From Citrus sinensis (Eukaryota > Streptophyta > Magnoliopsida > Sapindales > Rutaceae), in assembly GCF_022201045.2 (NCBI RefSeq), contig NC_068556.1:3140001-3204000 (forward strand): a stretch of 64,000 nucleotides of DNA, read 5' to 3'. The position numbers and the translations under genes are program-made. Shown here one piece after another: positions 35,078-48,283 of this stretch. The notes beneath the pieces are model-generated. The model had not been told where the DNA came from. It saw only the letters and a list, made by a program, of their open reading frames with translations, and ran no database searches. The stretch's first letter is position 1, and every line of letters begins with the position of its first letter.

Positions 35078-38000
35078 TCAACTCTCATTCCGTGATGCTT
35101 TCTGAGTTTGCACTGGGATTGACATGAAAGCTCCATGGAAGCCGTATGGTACTCTGTGTGACAGTGTAATTTTGGCAACTGGCTCATCTGTAAACTTCTT
35201 TGTATCAATTATATAAACCTGTAATGAATAAGAAAGAACATTCAGGCTCCATCATTTGGTATTTTTGGTTTTGAGGCTTTTATGCTACAACTACTGTAGA
35301 ACAGAAGCAAATGAGTATTTAGTAAACATCACTGGTTGTCGAGTAAAAATTATTTGTTAACATTGGAAACAACCCAGCTATTGGCTTTGAAAGCTAAGCT
35401 GCAAAGGAAAGCTAAAACAAATGCAACCTTAAATACCCATCTCCATTATTATTATTAAAAGTGTTTTCATCAGCAGAGGATGACTCACCTGAGATATGTT
35501 GGTATCTTCATTGTGAAGAAAAGTGATGATCCAACCGTCATCTTCTTCAACTCCTCTTCCTTTAGGGACAAAGGCACCTCCTGTGCAAAAAATGTTCTCC
35601 TCGAACTTGTGATATTCCACCTTTATCAGCTCTTCAGATTCAGTATTATCAGGCTCTTCAAAGGATAACTTGGCTAGACCTCCATATTTTGGCATGCCTA
35701 AAACAATCAAATTCAGAACCACATTACTACTACAGAGAAATAGCCATTTATACCTTATAAGATGAAAGTTTTGAGTGACATCTAGATAGATTCATTCTGT
35801 AATTACCTGATGCAGAACTTGCAATGGAATCAACAATCTGTGTGTAGCCATATTTATTTTTGATACCGGTATAGCCTCCATTTATCATAGGAAAATCCAT
35901 AGAGACTTTAGTTCCAGAGAGATTTGTTTCCTTAACATCTCCATTTTGCATATTTAATCTCCATTCATATACACGAGAGAATAATGGTACGTCGTCAGGG
36001 CTTGTATCGACACTTTCATCGGCTAACTCTGCATGCCTAAATTTTTTCGAAAACCACTCAAATTTATTTAAACCCAGATCAGGTCCTGGAATGATTGATT
36101 CAAGAGCTCTACATCCCCACACAATGACCTGTTCACTAATATTAGGAATTCTAGAATATATATCAATAATTTGATAGTGAAAGTTCAGCAAAAATTTAAG
36201 AAACTATTGTTACAAGCTATACCTCATCACCATCCTCAAAACAGTTGATAATGTGAAACGTACAATTTGGTTCCACATCAAACCACTTGACTGAATCTGC
36301 ATCACCATACCGAGGCATTATGCCAATCTTAGCATATCCTTCGTGTTCGTACTTTATTAATCTGCATAGTATATGTAGTTTCTCAAGTAAATTTGAAAAC
36401 CGATTTTGAGAATATTCATGAAACCATCGAGATCAAAAGCTGTCTACACTCGAAGTTAAAGGATGTGCACTCACGGGCCTCCAAATGCAAGTCTGGTTAA
36501 GTCTATAGACAGTGGATAATCCAGGAAAACATTATATCTGCTTACAGAAAATCCATGATAGTTTTAATCAGAATTTTGATTCTGAATTACATTTGTAGAT
36601 ATTTACAAGTTAAAATAAGGAGAAAAGATCACTAAATACCTCTGTGTAATGCCGATTTCATGGCAAAGGGAGCACCTACTGAGTTTGAGGTCCACTTTGT
36701 GAACTAATTTATCTCCATCAGCTGAAAGCATATACATTAGAATGTTGCATGACTTACAAGATTATGTGCAAATCTTGATCCAAAGTTGTTCATGAAATGA
36801 GCAGCTTACCAGATATTACTCCTATTTCAACAAAAGGTTTAGTTGCGTCCACCCCCATTATAACCAGTTCCCCAGTACCCGAAGCTTTCTGTTGAAAGCT
36901 AAATTGAAATTAGTGAATTATATAAAACTACAGTAATTAAAACAGAAATGGATAGTAGCTTGTCTGCTGAGATATGAAAAATAACCTTTGGATGACTGGT
37001 AAAAGGTCGATTCCAAGCTCCGTTGACATCCCAATTACCTAAGGTTTCTAGTGTGAAGATGTCAATCTCTTGTGGCATGTGATTTTCTGCAACTGAGTAA
37101 AACTTTCCCGCATGCTCAAAAATATTGGTATTGCTTATGTATTTGTTTATCTTGCCAAATCTCAGCTGAAGAAATGAAAATAAGAAGAAATACTCAGGTG
37201 TTGGGTTATCGTACAAGTTCTAAGGCTTAATTACTACAAAATTTCCTGCCTTTGAGTCTTAAACAGCCCATATCTGAATTTTCAAAGGTATCCAGTTCCT
37301 AGCCTTATAATTCTTAATATTTTTGGTCAGAATAATTGCAACGTCTTTTCTTTTGCTCTTGGCTTTTAGAAAAAAATTTGGCTATGAGCTAACTGATTTT
37401 GGAATGCCCACCAAATTTAGCAAGTAAGCTGACAGAATGGCCAGCGAATCGCCTTCGATTGCAGGAAGAAAAGAAGACCTGTTTCTTTGTTTTTCTTGCT
37501 TGAATGTTTCCGACTCAACATGTCTGTTCATGTAAACAACATTCCAGCTCCCATCAGTTTCTTTTTTAAAATACAAAGCATGAAGCATTCCTTCTCCTTC
37601 AACCCAAATGTGATTTGAACTCCCAAACATTGACTTCGTTGACTTCAGTCCTCCGAAAAGAGGATTTGGTCCTGCAGTCACGTTAACATCTACCAGTTAG
37701 ACCCAGATTCTTTACATAAGTGGACAAACTTGGCATGGTTCTCTAAACAATCAGTTTGTTTCTTGGGAAAAAGTCGTCGTCATCAATTGCTTTGCGTCAG
37801 AAAAAGGAACAAGTATAAAATAATCGAAGAGTCGCTGGTCTTTTGGACCTTGCAAAGAATGTTACTCAGTTTAATTTTTTGGATTGTTATGAGAAGAATC
37901 CCGCTGATGAAAAGCCAATATGATTCCCCCTGTTGTATTTACACGGGGTGGTTGACTTCTAATGATAAAATTTAACTTAATTTTCTATTCAACGCATGGT

Positions 38001-39011
38001 TTAAGTCAGTTTGTTGAATATGACAATGATTCTAACCTAAAGATATCATTGAAAATAATCCACCTGAGGATGTTGAGCCGACTGACTATTTTTGTTTTTT
38101 GTTTTAAGACTTTGCCAGAAAATGAAATCTGACAATGGTCAATTTGCATCCATGAGACTTTTCTTTGGTTGGTCCTAATCTGTATGTTAATGTATTCAAC
38201 TTTTATGTCTTGAAGCCTTGAATTAGACAATAATCATACGGACATCTTAACCTATGTCTTGTTCACTGTCTCTTGGAAGTAACCCCCATTACATTGTAAG
38301 CCTCTCAATTTTTGTTCTCATCTATTGCCTTTTTGCCTTGCCGGATTAGCAGTGACTAAAGAAGGTTTCAACTTGAAGGCATAAATCACGATCATATAAA
38401 AAAGAGAACTCTTCATATCTTTTTCTTTCATAATCACATAGATGATAAATCAATATAAAACAATAAGATTGAAGTACCAACCATTTCTTATATAAACACC
38501 TTCTGGAAAATCTTCAGGAATTTCTCCGTCAATGTTGGTGACAAGCACAGCTTCTCTCAATGCATCAACTGGAGCAAAATTTCTCTGTGAAAATGCTCAA
38601 AGAACAATTAATAAATAACTCAACTCTTTATACCATACATGCATGTACACAGGCTTGGTGGGAAGAGTGCCCATCAATGGTACCTGAGATGGGAGCAGAG
38701 GCTGATCAACAAATTCAAACATCTGATCAACAAACACATCAAGCAACTTCACAAACGAGTTCTTTATGGTTTTGGGAACTGATATCCTCAAGGAAAGTTG
38801 CTGCAACTCTCCCAGCAATGGCTACTCATAGTGAGGGATCCGTGTTAAACGGCAGTACAACTTTAAGCAGTAAGTTGTCTAAAGAGAGAGAGATATGAAA
38901 ACTTACCTTGAAAGCAGAGGAGAGTCTGCTCTTGAAATGATCAAAGTTGTGTGAGATGGAAGGTTTCTGAAGACTGCAATTAACTTGCAGCTTCAAATAT
39001 GAAGATTGCAT
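35078..39011 (-). CDS. Carotenoid cleavage dioxygenase (CCD1-like), complete
   Basis: Twelve exons on the minus strand, in transcript order: 39011-38907, 38821-38684, 38584-38482, 37671-37412, 37165-36986, 36888-36810, 36721-36640, 36537-36475, 36361-36223, 36128-35807, 35697-35489, 35218-35078. Every junction has GT-AG and phases close to 606 codons. The product is an RPE65/CCD-family enzyme, a non-haem iron dioxygenase that splits a double bond of a carotenoid or apocarotenoid. The four iron-binding His are present: His260 (SHPK), His309 (CHEIG), His373 (FHIIN) and His588 (PYGFH). The RNGPNP and EDGDE signatures are also seen. It resembles the plant CCD1-like branch; exact substrate and cleavage site cannot be told. 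The first 35 residues are Ser-rich and could be a plastid-targeting sequence. The start ATG at 39011 gives the only frame compatible with exon 2, whose acceptor is a weak GAGTAG. Confidence 0.9.
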
Positions 39012-40970
39012 CTCTCTTTTCAAATAATAATGGCAAATTTTCAAATGCTATATATGCATACAAAGTAGATTGAGGCTAAGTGCTTGTACCAGTATGTATC
39101 TTTATCTCAGTTTCAGGGTTGCTTATGGCTACACTAGGTCTGTGAGACCAAAAATGGAAAAAGAAAGAGCTAAGGTTAATATTTATTGCCCACTTAAGCG
39201 TGGACTGATGCCAGCAAAGAGATGATAAAAATTTCGGATGATGTTAAGAAGATTTATGGCAAACAACTGGACAGAAGATCTAATGAGAGTGAAGATTTGT
39301 TGTACTAAAAAAGGCATCTTTTTATGCTGTCGCTGGAGAAATGCTATGGGTTACTGAAACCTGATTTGGCTTTGTTAATATGTGCCTTTATTTAATTACT
39401 TGAACTGAGAAATTGAAATGGACTTTATTCTCATTTATGATTTTAATTTATTTAAGAATTTGAATAAAATGTATTCCTCTTTTTTATTTTAATAATTAAA
39501 TACTATTAATTATTTTTATTTTAGATTCCGATTCTATCCCATACGTAAACACGCCATGAAAGTATTGAAAGCTTTCGAATATTGATTTGATGATCAAAAT
39601 TGCACACTTGCAGACCAAGTAGACCTCCAGAAACAAAAAAAAAAAAAAAAAAGCAGCCTCGACGGTTAGCAACGTCAAGTAGTGTTGACTTTAAAATGCG
39701 GAAAGGCTGTTTTAATAATTCAACATTATATACACCTAATGTGGACTTCGAATGAGCTAAAATGAAATAAAATATTTATTTAAACTGTAAGAATCAAAAT
39801 CAGGCTGAAATGAGAATCAGAATAAAATATTTACTTAAATTGTAAGAATCAGAATGCAATATGTGTTTTTATTTTTTCCTTGAAATTGGAAAGAATTGTA
39901 TTAAATTATTAAAATATCCTTAATGAATTATTATTATTTATCATGATAATTATGATTATTATAAGAACTTTTAATCACAAAAATTTTAATAAAAATAACA
40001 GTAACAACAACAAAAACAATACTCAATCACATCATCATCGGCAGCAAGAACCGGTAGTAGTGAAGCAACAGCACAGACAATTGGCATGAGCAGCGACAAT
40101 AGCAATCAATAGTAACAATGACAAGTAGCAATAATAGTGACGACGACCAGCGGATGCTCAGCGACGACATCGGTGAGCAACAACAGCAATAAGATCGATT
40201 GTGTGCAGTGCTCGGTCTGATTTTGTTTATCTTTCAAATATTTAATGAAGGATAAAATGAGAATTATAAAATTTAAATGTGTCATTTGGTTATTCCTAAG
40301 AATAGAGTTTTGATTCTTAAACTCCCTTAGAAATCAAATACCAATCAGAAGTCTAGAAGTCATTCCCAAATTAATGGATCCCACACTATTTTGATTCTCA
40401 TTCCCTCTCCCTATTTTGGAAGTAGACAAATTACTGATTCCAATCCTTAATTCTCATTCTCGTTACTCAAAGTGGACACACAATTAGAACTTCCATCAAA
40501 TAGGAAAACAATATAGCACAACCTCGACATTGGTAAGAGACGTTGAATGCCATGCAATTTTGAGCTTTTAGGAACTATGGTCCTTAACAGAAGCCAATTC
40601 TGAAATTATCACTCCATGGTTGAATGCATTCAAGTTTCAATACAACGTAAAAGTTACTGAAAAGTTTTTCCAAATCTTTCTGAGCCTACCTGTTTATCAA
40701 TAATTAAATATGAAAAAGTAGAAAACACAAGAAGAAAAGAAATGATTTCCATTCGGCAACAAACAGGGCCGAGAATGAAAGCTGTGCAATATATCAAAAA
40801 GTGCTTCCTAATACAATTTAATGAGACCAGCTATTTGTAGGATCAAAATCTACAGTGTACAACAGGTTTTGGTACCATCTGATGTTACATTACTCTCTAC
40901 ATACAATCCACCAGCTAATCCAACTAGATGGAATATTAAGGGCAATATTCCCAAATATATAACTTTGAAA
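39012..40970. other. Spacer between dioxygenase and RRP46
   Basis: It contains the dioxygenase promoter side and the 3' flank of RRP46. It is AT-rich, with repeated AATGAGAATCAGA-like motifs (39750-39850) and imperfect CAA/GCA repeats (39997-40190). No gene is supported. Confidence 0.4.
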
Positions 40971-43222
40971 TCATCCTGCTTTGGATAAATCTCCTGGTAA
41001 TTTTGACTGCAAGCTCCTCCTCAGAAAATCAGACAATTTAGCACTTGCAGCTCGGCCCCTTTCTAGACAGTGAAAATAGTCGTCCACTAGAGTGGAAGTT
41101 TATACAAGAAACATTATTAAAATAATAACCAGCGCTATGACCTTAGGTCTCAATATAAAAAGTTACAATAAAATTTCAGTGCCAATAGCTACTACATATA
41201 TATATGAAATTTACTGTGCCAACACAAGATTCAACTTGCTTTATAAGGGAAAGTAAGTACAAAATATTGCTTCAAGAAAAAGAGATATTAATCTAGCAGC
41301 TCAGCTTATAAACTCTTAATCAAGAAGATTTCAGATGAAAGTTCGACTCATAGCAAAGAGATCAGAGAGTAAATGAATCTCATCTGATGTTACGCATAAA
41401 CCATATCTATTAGATCATTTACGACAATCATGCAGGGTGTATTTGTAAAGGCTCTAGTACAGGCTGTAACTTTATTTGATGGTGAGAAATAGTATGTTTC
41501 TTGGCTGTGGGATATATGTAAGCAGATATCACAAACAAGGGAAAACAATACATTGCATCCAATGGCTACCCTAATTTCTAGAAGTATTAAACTTTTGAAA
41601 TCATATATACTTCCCCAGAGGCAAGAATCAAAAGGCATGTCACAGAAATCAGAGATGAGATACAGATACTCGTAGAGTTGACAGATTACCTGACATTGCA
41701 CCATGGGTAACAGATGTAATGATCCCATGTTCCATGGGTTCACCTTGCACAAGTGATGACCCTTCCGGAAGGACCGAGAGTATTGAGTTTGGAAAGACTA
41801 AATAAGCGAAGGCCTTCATTTTCTGCCATTAGGAGACATCATGTTAAGTGATAGAAATTTTATACCTTCTACAATGCACAATGTACCAGTACATTTCTTA
41901 TCACTTTTGAAAACAATGACTGTACCAAACGATTTATCTCTCTACATGGGTAAGGTTTGACAGTTTTGTAAAACTTAGATTTTCCATCTTTTTTTTCCCC
42001 CCTTCAAATTCTGCATGCCTTCTGAGTAAGCTGATTAATGTAAAGCAGACTATGAAATTACATAAAACTTCGCTCAGTTTAACAAAGATAATTCCGTAGC
42101 CTCACTCATGCCCGCAAAAAGACATTATAATCATAAGAAAAGAAATTATTATTACCTGCTCTTCTAACTTAGTGGGATCCAGTATACAATATCCACTCTC
42201 TGCCGAGCAACAACATATTGCAACTGCACAAACCAGTATTAGAAAGTCTGCGATCAATTATCAAGTGTAAACATATTGCAAAATTACCATAAGTCTTCAT
42301 AATAAACTACCAGCAAGATGCTTCATAGGAATTCCAGCATCCACAAGGGCAGCACATGCTGCATTTATGGCACAAGGTAGAAGCTATACAAGGTGCAGTC
42401 AAGAAACAACCATTGCGGGTCAAAGTAAAACCAAAGAAGTAAAGTCATTTCCATAGGATACATAATCAATTCACATTGCATTTTATTGGTGGAAGCAAAA
42501 AAAAAAAATGTTATACAAAAATGCATTTATTATCAAGGATACAGCACCGTCATCATGGACGACCTGCAAAAAAACCATTAAAATATCCATTTATAAAATT
42601 ACAAGCTGCAAGACACAGATAAGAGGCCACAACCCATAAGGTATTTACAATTAAAAAGAAATTCCCACACCTGAATTATAAATGAGGTTGTGGTATTTGG
42701 ATTGATAGTCAAAATGCATATGCTCTGCAAAGTCCGCTTCAATATTATCTCGTACTCTTTTTCTGGTTTCCCTAATATAAAGGGGCAATTTTGCAAATTT
42801 AGCTAGCAAAAATTTCATACAAAGCCGTTGCTTGGACCAAACAGTACAATAATGTAGAATTCATATGGTCTCACTGGGAAATACTTAAAAGGAAAAATGA
42901 AAAGAAAATTACCAATCTGTCCAGTTCTAGGTTTCCAAATGACTTCAATGCTAGCCTTCTCAGGATTTTCATTCTTCTTTGTTCCAGCTTTGGGTCCGTA
43001 AACAGCAGCCAGCACTTTTGTGTCTCCTGAACCAACCCAATAACAAAAATAGCATTTTGAAGTGAAAACAAATAAATTAAAATGGTAAAAATGAGAGGTT
43101 TGAATGAAGCGGAAACCTTGAGACCAACTGGCAGAGCCATGCGCACGGTGAAGGATGCTGCAAGAGCAAGCAAGTGGTCTCAATTGATTAGGGTTACGCC
43201 CATCAGCTCTATCGACCTCCAT
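40971..43222 (-). CDS. RRP46: Exosome complex subunit RRP46-like
   Basis: Eight exons on the minus strand, in transcript order: 43222-43117, 43026-42913, 42771-42671, 42563-42543, 42383-42311, 42223-42156, 41822-41690, 41086-40971. They give 243 codons, close to Arabidopsis RRP46. The protein is an RNase PH-fold subunit of the nuclear/cytoplasmic exosome ring, which in eukaryotes mostly has a structural role in 3'-5' RNA processing and decay; some plant RRP46-type subunits are suspected of residual activity. Conserved stretches include GDTKVLAAVYGPK (exons 1-2), INPNTTTS (exon 3) and LLPCAINAACAALVDAG (exon 5). Exon 4 is a 21-bp microexon encoding VVHDDGA, which joins in frame to exon 5. All introns are GT-AG. 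A partial, broken copy lies at 53644-54198. Confidence 0.93.
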
Positions 43223-44590
43223 TTCTCCTGCTCTTACCCAATGCACAGTATTTAATGATAATTAACTTCAAATTTTGCAAAATCGAGGAAGCTGTGTGTA
43301 AAACTGATTTCAGGGTTTTGCAATTAGGGTTCAGCTGCCATTCCCGATAAATCAAAAGATCACAATGAAGCAAGGAGAATCCCAATCCACCTAATCTTTG
43401 GCGAATCAACATTATCTCAACTTGTTAGTTTCAATCGTTTCAAAGGGTCGAGGAAATTGATTGAATCCAATTTTCCTTCAAAACTGCTTCATCATACCAA
43501 CAATCGCATCGAAAATACTAATAAAAAACTTTAAAAAGACAAAAATATACATATGGTGTTTCCACTAACCTGTTATCCTCGGATTGTTTTGTTAGCTTAG
43601 GGTTAGAGAAACTAGACCGTAGGCTCGGGAGTCGGCGTCGGCGTTAGTTAGCGACGGCGGCAGCGGCTGCAGCGTGGGCGCAGGTGTGTGTCGTTCTCTC
43701 TTTCACGATAAAGAAGTCAAGAAAGAGGAAGGGGAACTAGGGACTGCGTTCTGGTTTTTGCAAAATTCTTTTTGTGTTCTTTTTATGTTCGGGTCGGGTT
43801 AGGGGACCCGAAAAAACCTCCAAATCCAGACCTGACAACTTTTTGGAGCTTAGACCTATACCCGAAACTGACCCGAATTGATTTTTAGATTTTTTTGGGG
43901 TCCTATACCCGCCCCAAATTAATCGGGGCCCCACGGATTTGGCGGCCCGCGGGTATTGCAGCCAACTCTAGTTCGGCAGTCTCTTTTTGTTCTATTTTCT
44001 CCTTTGATGTTAAAAGAAAACGGTTGTCGTGGGTTGGTAAAATCCAGATCCGAATCCGCAAATCCATTATCATATCTGGATCCGTAAATTTTTTGTGGAT
44101 CCAGATACGTAAAATCCGCACTGGATCGGGCGGATATCTGGATCCGCAAACTTAAATTTAAATACTTAAAAATATAATTTAAAAATTCAACAATTTAATT
44201 AATAATATCAAATAAAATTAATTATAATCCAACGATTAACAATTTAACATAAATAACATACAACATCATTATAAAATATAAATCCACAAAATAAAAATAT
44301 CACAACATAAATCAAACATAAAAAATTAAATTAAATTCAAGTGCATAACCATTAAAATACATAAATAAAAAACATAACTAAATTCAAGTATACAACCATT
44401 AAATTAAGCCAGTAACATTTTCAAATTTAAACAAATTTTCAGTAGATTACACTAATAACTCATTAAATATAATAAAAAATTAAACACAATACTAAGTTAT
44501 TAACCAGAAAAAAATTCAATCAACAATAAAATTAAATTAAGCTAACAATATTTTCAAGTTTAAACAATTTACATTAAATTAAAGTCATTA
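43223..44590. other. RRP46 upstream region, absent from the second copy
   Basis: The 5' flank of RRP46. The segment from about 43255 to 44590 has no counterpart in the duplicated segment, where sequence equivalent to 43250 joins sequence equivalent to 44595 (at about 54230). It includes a GC-richer patch (43620-43700) close to the expected transcription start, and a stretch rich in GGATCC-like words (44040-44150) that may be a repeat. Confidence 0.5.
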
Positions 44591-47500
44591 AATAAATAAA
44601 TAATCAAATAATTGGTGCAACTAGCTGCCCTTAGGTACTGTAATCCACAATTTGTTAGTTTTAGATGATTTTTTAAAAAAAAAAATCAATATATTTTGAT
44701 TATTTGACGGTAACTCATATTATGGGGGTACCGTTGTCACATTCTATATAATGACGTGCTTGTAATAATGAAGAGATTTGTTAATTAATGTAAATACGAT
44801 GTAATTTGCATGTAGCATTATTGATCATTAGATTACGAGAATAAAGCCGTCAATAGCTTCGTATCATGATTTTTGATTTACCATGCACGATATCTCTTTC
44901 ATTAATGGGATGCATGATGGTGCATCTTTCTTGTATCCTTTCGAAAAGAGCAAAAATATTTCAATGAAAGTCGTAGGAGTAGAAGCTGCAAAAATAGAAC
45001 CAGCCATAACCTCACTCTATAGGCTTTGGCCAGAATGTCTTCGTCGGTCCCCGGCATGAGAGTTTGGACATTAGCCAAAAAATTGTAAATCTGCTGTGGG
45101 AGGGTCTAGACAAAGGTTTAAGAAAAAAAAAATTATAATTAAGTCCAACCTTTTATATATTTTTTTAAAAAATGAATTTAAACGTATAAATTAAAATAAT
45201 AAATCAATTTACAATCATTTTGCATTTTTCTATCAGGTTTAATTATTTAAAAATCAATTAATTTAAGATCTTTAGACTTTATTTAGTTTATTTTATTATT
45301 ATTATTTAGGAGGCAGTATTAATTAATTAAAAGGATGTTTGAACTGAAATCACTTCTAGAAAATTAAATCGATAAGCTTTTATTTATTTCATTTTGAGAC
45401 AATTTTTAAAATTTGTTGTTGATTATTCCCGATTACAAATTTATAACAATATTTAAAAAAAAAAACTATTGAAGCCTATGCTCGGGATGGGCACGGTCTG
45501 TGCTTAGCCTCCAAACTTGGATGAGCTTCTAGAGGGCCTGGATCTATTTCCCCTAACATGGACTTAAGCTTGGGCTTGAAAAAGTTTGGCTTGACCCATT
45601 AATTTGTCGCCATTATCACTGCCACATATACACCCAAAAATAAGAAAAAATTATAAATACAAAGAAACAGATCACACACACTTTATGAGATCCAGTATAT
45701 ATACGGCATGTCAATGTCCACTCTCTTTCTATTCTGAGAAATTTTAAAATACATCAGAGATAATATAATTAATTGACGCATGTATAATATATGTAATTGA
45801 ATTTAATATAACTACCACTTACATGATAATTCTTTAAAATAAATACGCATATATCGTATTATCATTTATTTATTATATGACTGACACATTATTTTAATAT
45901 ATTACAAAATTTCTCCTTTATGTCAGCAACAACATTCTGCAACTCCACACATTCACAAGTATTTTATATTTTGTAGTCAATTATCCAGTGTACACATATT
46001 GAAAAATTACCGTAAGTATCTAAAATTTTCATCTCAAAATTATGATTAAAAATTAAAAAAAAAAATTGATAAGTGAACTGTATTTTTACAGATTGGTCAC
46101 CCCAAACAAAAAAGAAGCTACTTTCACCCAAAAATCTTTTTCCTTCCAAAATAAAAATAATTCATTATTTAATGCTAATTTATTTCAAAACTCAATGAGA
46201 CCCGTGATTGTGATTGAATTTGCATGCTGCTGGACTCTGTCTGTCCCAATGCATAAGAAAAAGGGCGTAATTAAAACAAAATTTACATATAATAAATGCA
46301 TTATAAATGAGTTCAGCCACGGCCCACCGGTTCAGTCCTTTTAAGACATTATGACAAAAAGTCCAAGTCTTCAAGTCTGTCGTCAGAGTTTTACACGTGT
46401 AATTTGCCAATAGCATCAGTGGCATCATCGGTCATTTGATTGATCTACGAGAAGAATAAAGCTATTACATAGCTTTGTGCGTCATCATTTTGATTTGATC
46501 CTTTGCTCTTTTCCCTAATTGAATAAAGCAAGAGCTCACGCTCTTCGTTTCGCGTGGGGTACATGATGGTTTTCATTAAATTAGATTTAATTATTTAAAC
46601 ATTAATTTTTTTATGCTTAAGAAGAATTTAACTACCTTTTAAATATTTTTTTATAATACTTTTTAAAAATATTTGTAATAAAATCACTCTGAAGATGCAC
46701 ACTACTTAAACTTATGTCCACTTGAATGGAATAGAAATAATTTACCATCACATTGTTGAATGGTTTTTGTCTTTTTACTTTGTGATTTGTTCTAACATTA
46801 ATTTAACTCTTAAAATATTTAGTAAGCTCAGTACACATTTAAGTTTGGTAATATCTAACTTTGAGTAATAAGAAAAATTCATGCATTATTGTTTGAATGT
46901 CGCATCATTTATAATAAAATTTTAGAATATAATAATTTTATTGGATCTAGTATTACTTACTCAAATATGTTTCAATGTGTGTTTGCTTATGTAGAAACAA
47001 TAAAAAAAAAATTATCAGTTATATACTCTTAAATTTTTGTGCTATAAAAAATATTACAGTACTTTTAAGTTGTATCATTAATCTACAGTAAATTTATAAT
47101 TTGTATCATTTATCTAGTAAATCGTTAGCTTTCAGCCTTCCATTAAGAAATTAACTAATTGTAGTAATTTAACCAATTTGCGTTTGTCGTTATAAAAGTA
47201 CTACGAAAGTTTAAATTTACTTACTTCTTCATCTAAATTTTGTAATTGTATCAATCACCTATCAAAATGTTAAGAATATTTTAATGGAATTTAAGTATAT
47301 TGGTCATTTTACCTTGTGACATCATTGATTATAAAAATCAGTTAATATTTTAGTTAACGATGGATGTAAATTACAAACTTAAGATTAAAGTTTGAAAAAA
47401 TTCAATTTCTATAATATTTCTAATAACATAGTAAATTTAAAGTGGATAGTAGATAATTTCTCAAACAAAAACCTGAAATACCAAATACACATAGTTGAGA

Positions 47501-48283
47501 ATATACACTCGCCGAAGTGCGCGTGAGTAACTTAGGAATTGGCCATTTCATAATTGATGAACTAGTGAACAATATAATTAAATAAAATAATACACAGGTT
47601 CCTACATCTGAGTCAAGCCCAAAAACAGTCAATAAACACCAAACAGGCAAACAGAACAGAAGTGCGTGGAAGCTACCATATAGGATAGAACGAGCTCCGG
47701 TGCTCATCTTAATTTTGATAATTATATTTCATTAAAGCAAATGACTGTCTGGTTGCTCAGAATCTTTAAAACGACTAAATAAGGGAAAGAATCGTTTCCC
47801 TTGTAGTGGTTTCGTATATTTTCGTGGCAACCAACAGCAAGAAGGCCCTTCACGTTATTTCTTGGTAATTTTTCAATAGCATTTAGAGTTGGTTGTTGGT
47901 TTCTGAATTGCATGTCTGTTTTGATTTTAATTCATTCTGCTAGAAATTTGATTACTGCAGTGCTTATTTCTTGATCACATGAGATCTTGCTTCTATAAAT
48001 TTGCATGCTATTGATGGTTGAAGATCCTGCTTTTGGCTTTTTTTTTCTTCTTCTTTTTTTGTGTTGTTTATATTTCTTGGTTGTTTGTTTGTTTGAGTGT
48101 TGTTAATCAATGCAGTTGCATGTGAAACTTTGAGCATAAATAATGAGTTATGCTTTTATTAAAAATTGGATTCATAACATTAAGTGACTGGAGGGAATTT
48201 TTGGCTGAATTTGGATTTTGGCAACAACCGTGTGCAGGGATGATTATTTTGGTTGGAAGTCAGCCGACAGTCCAATTATCTGA
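44591..48283. repeat. Duplicated spacer, copy 1
   Basis: AT-rich intergenic sequence with no supported gene. It is paralogous to 54230-56296 plus 57999-60209. It carries the empty sites of the MITE (46081-46089) and the Pack-MULE (46486-46494) that interrupt copy 2. The part just before 48284 (from about 47750) is strongly conserved between copies and likely holds promoter and leader of the GT47 gene. Confidence 0.7.

Noticed and set aside
43737..44155. Several frames near 43.7-44.2 kb
   Set aside because: They come from a low-complexity, repeat-like segment with GGATCC and GGATCCGAAT words; frames on both strands are equally long and lack domains.
46066..46428. Open frames on both strands at the MITE empty site
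   Set aside because: Not conserved in the duplicated segment, where they are broken by substitutions and the MITE.
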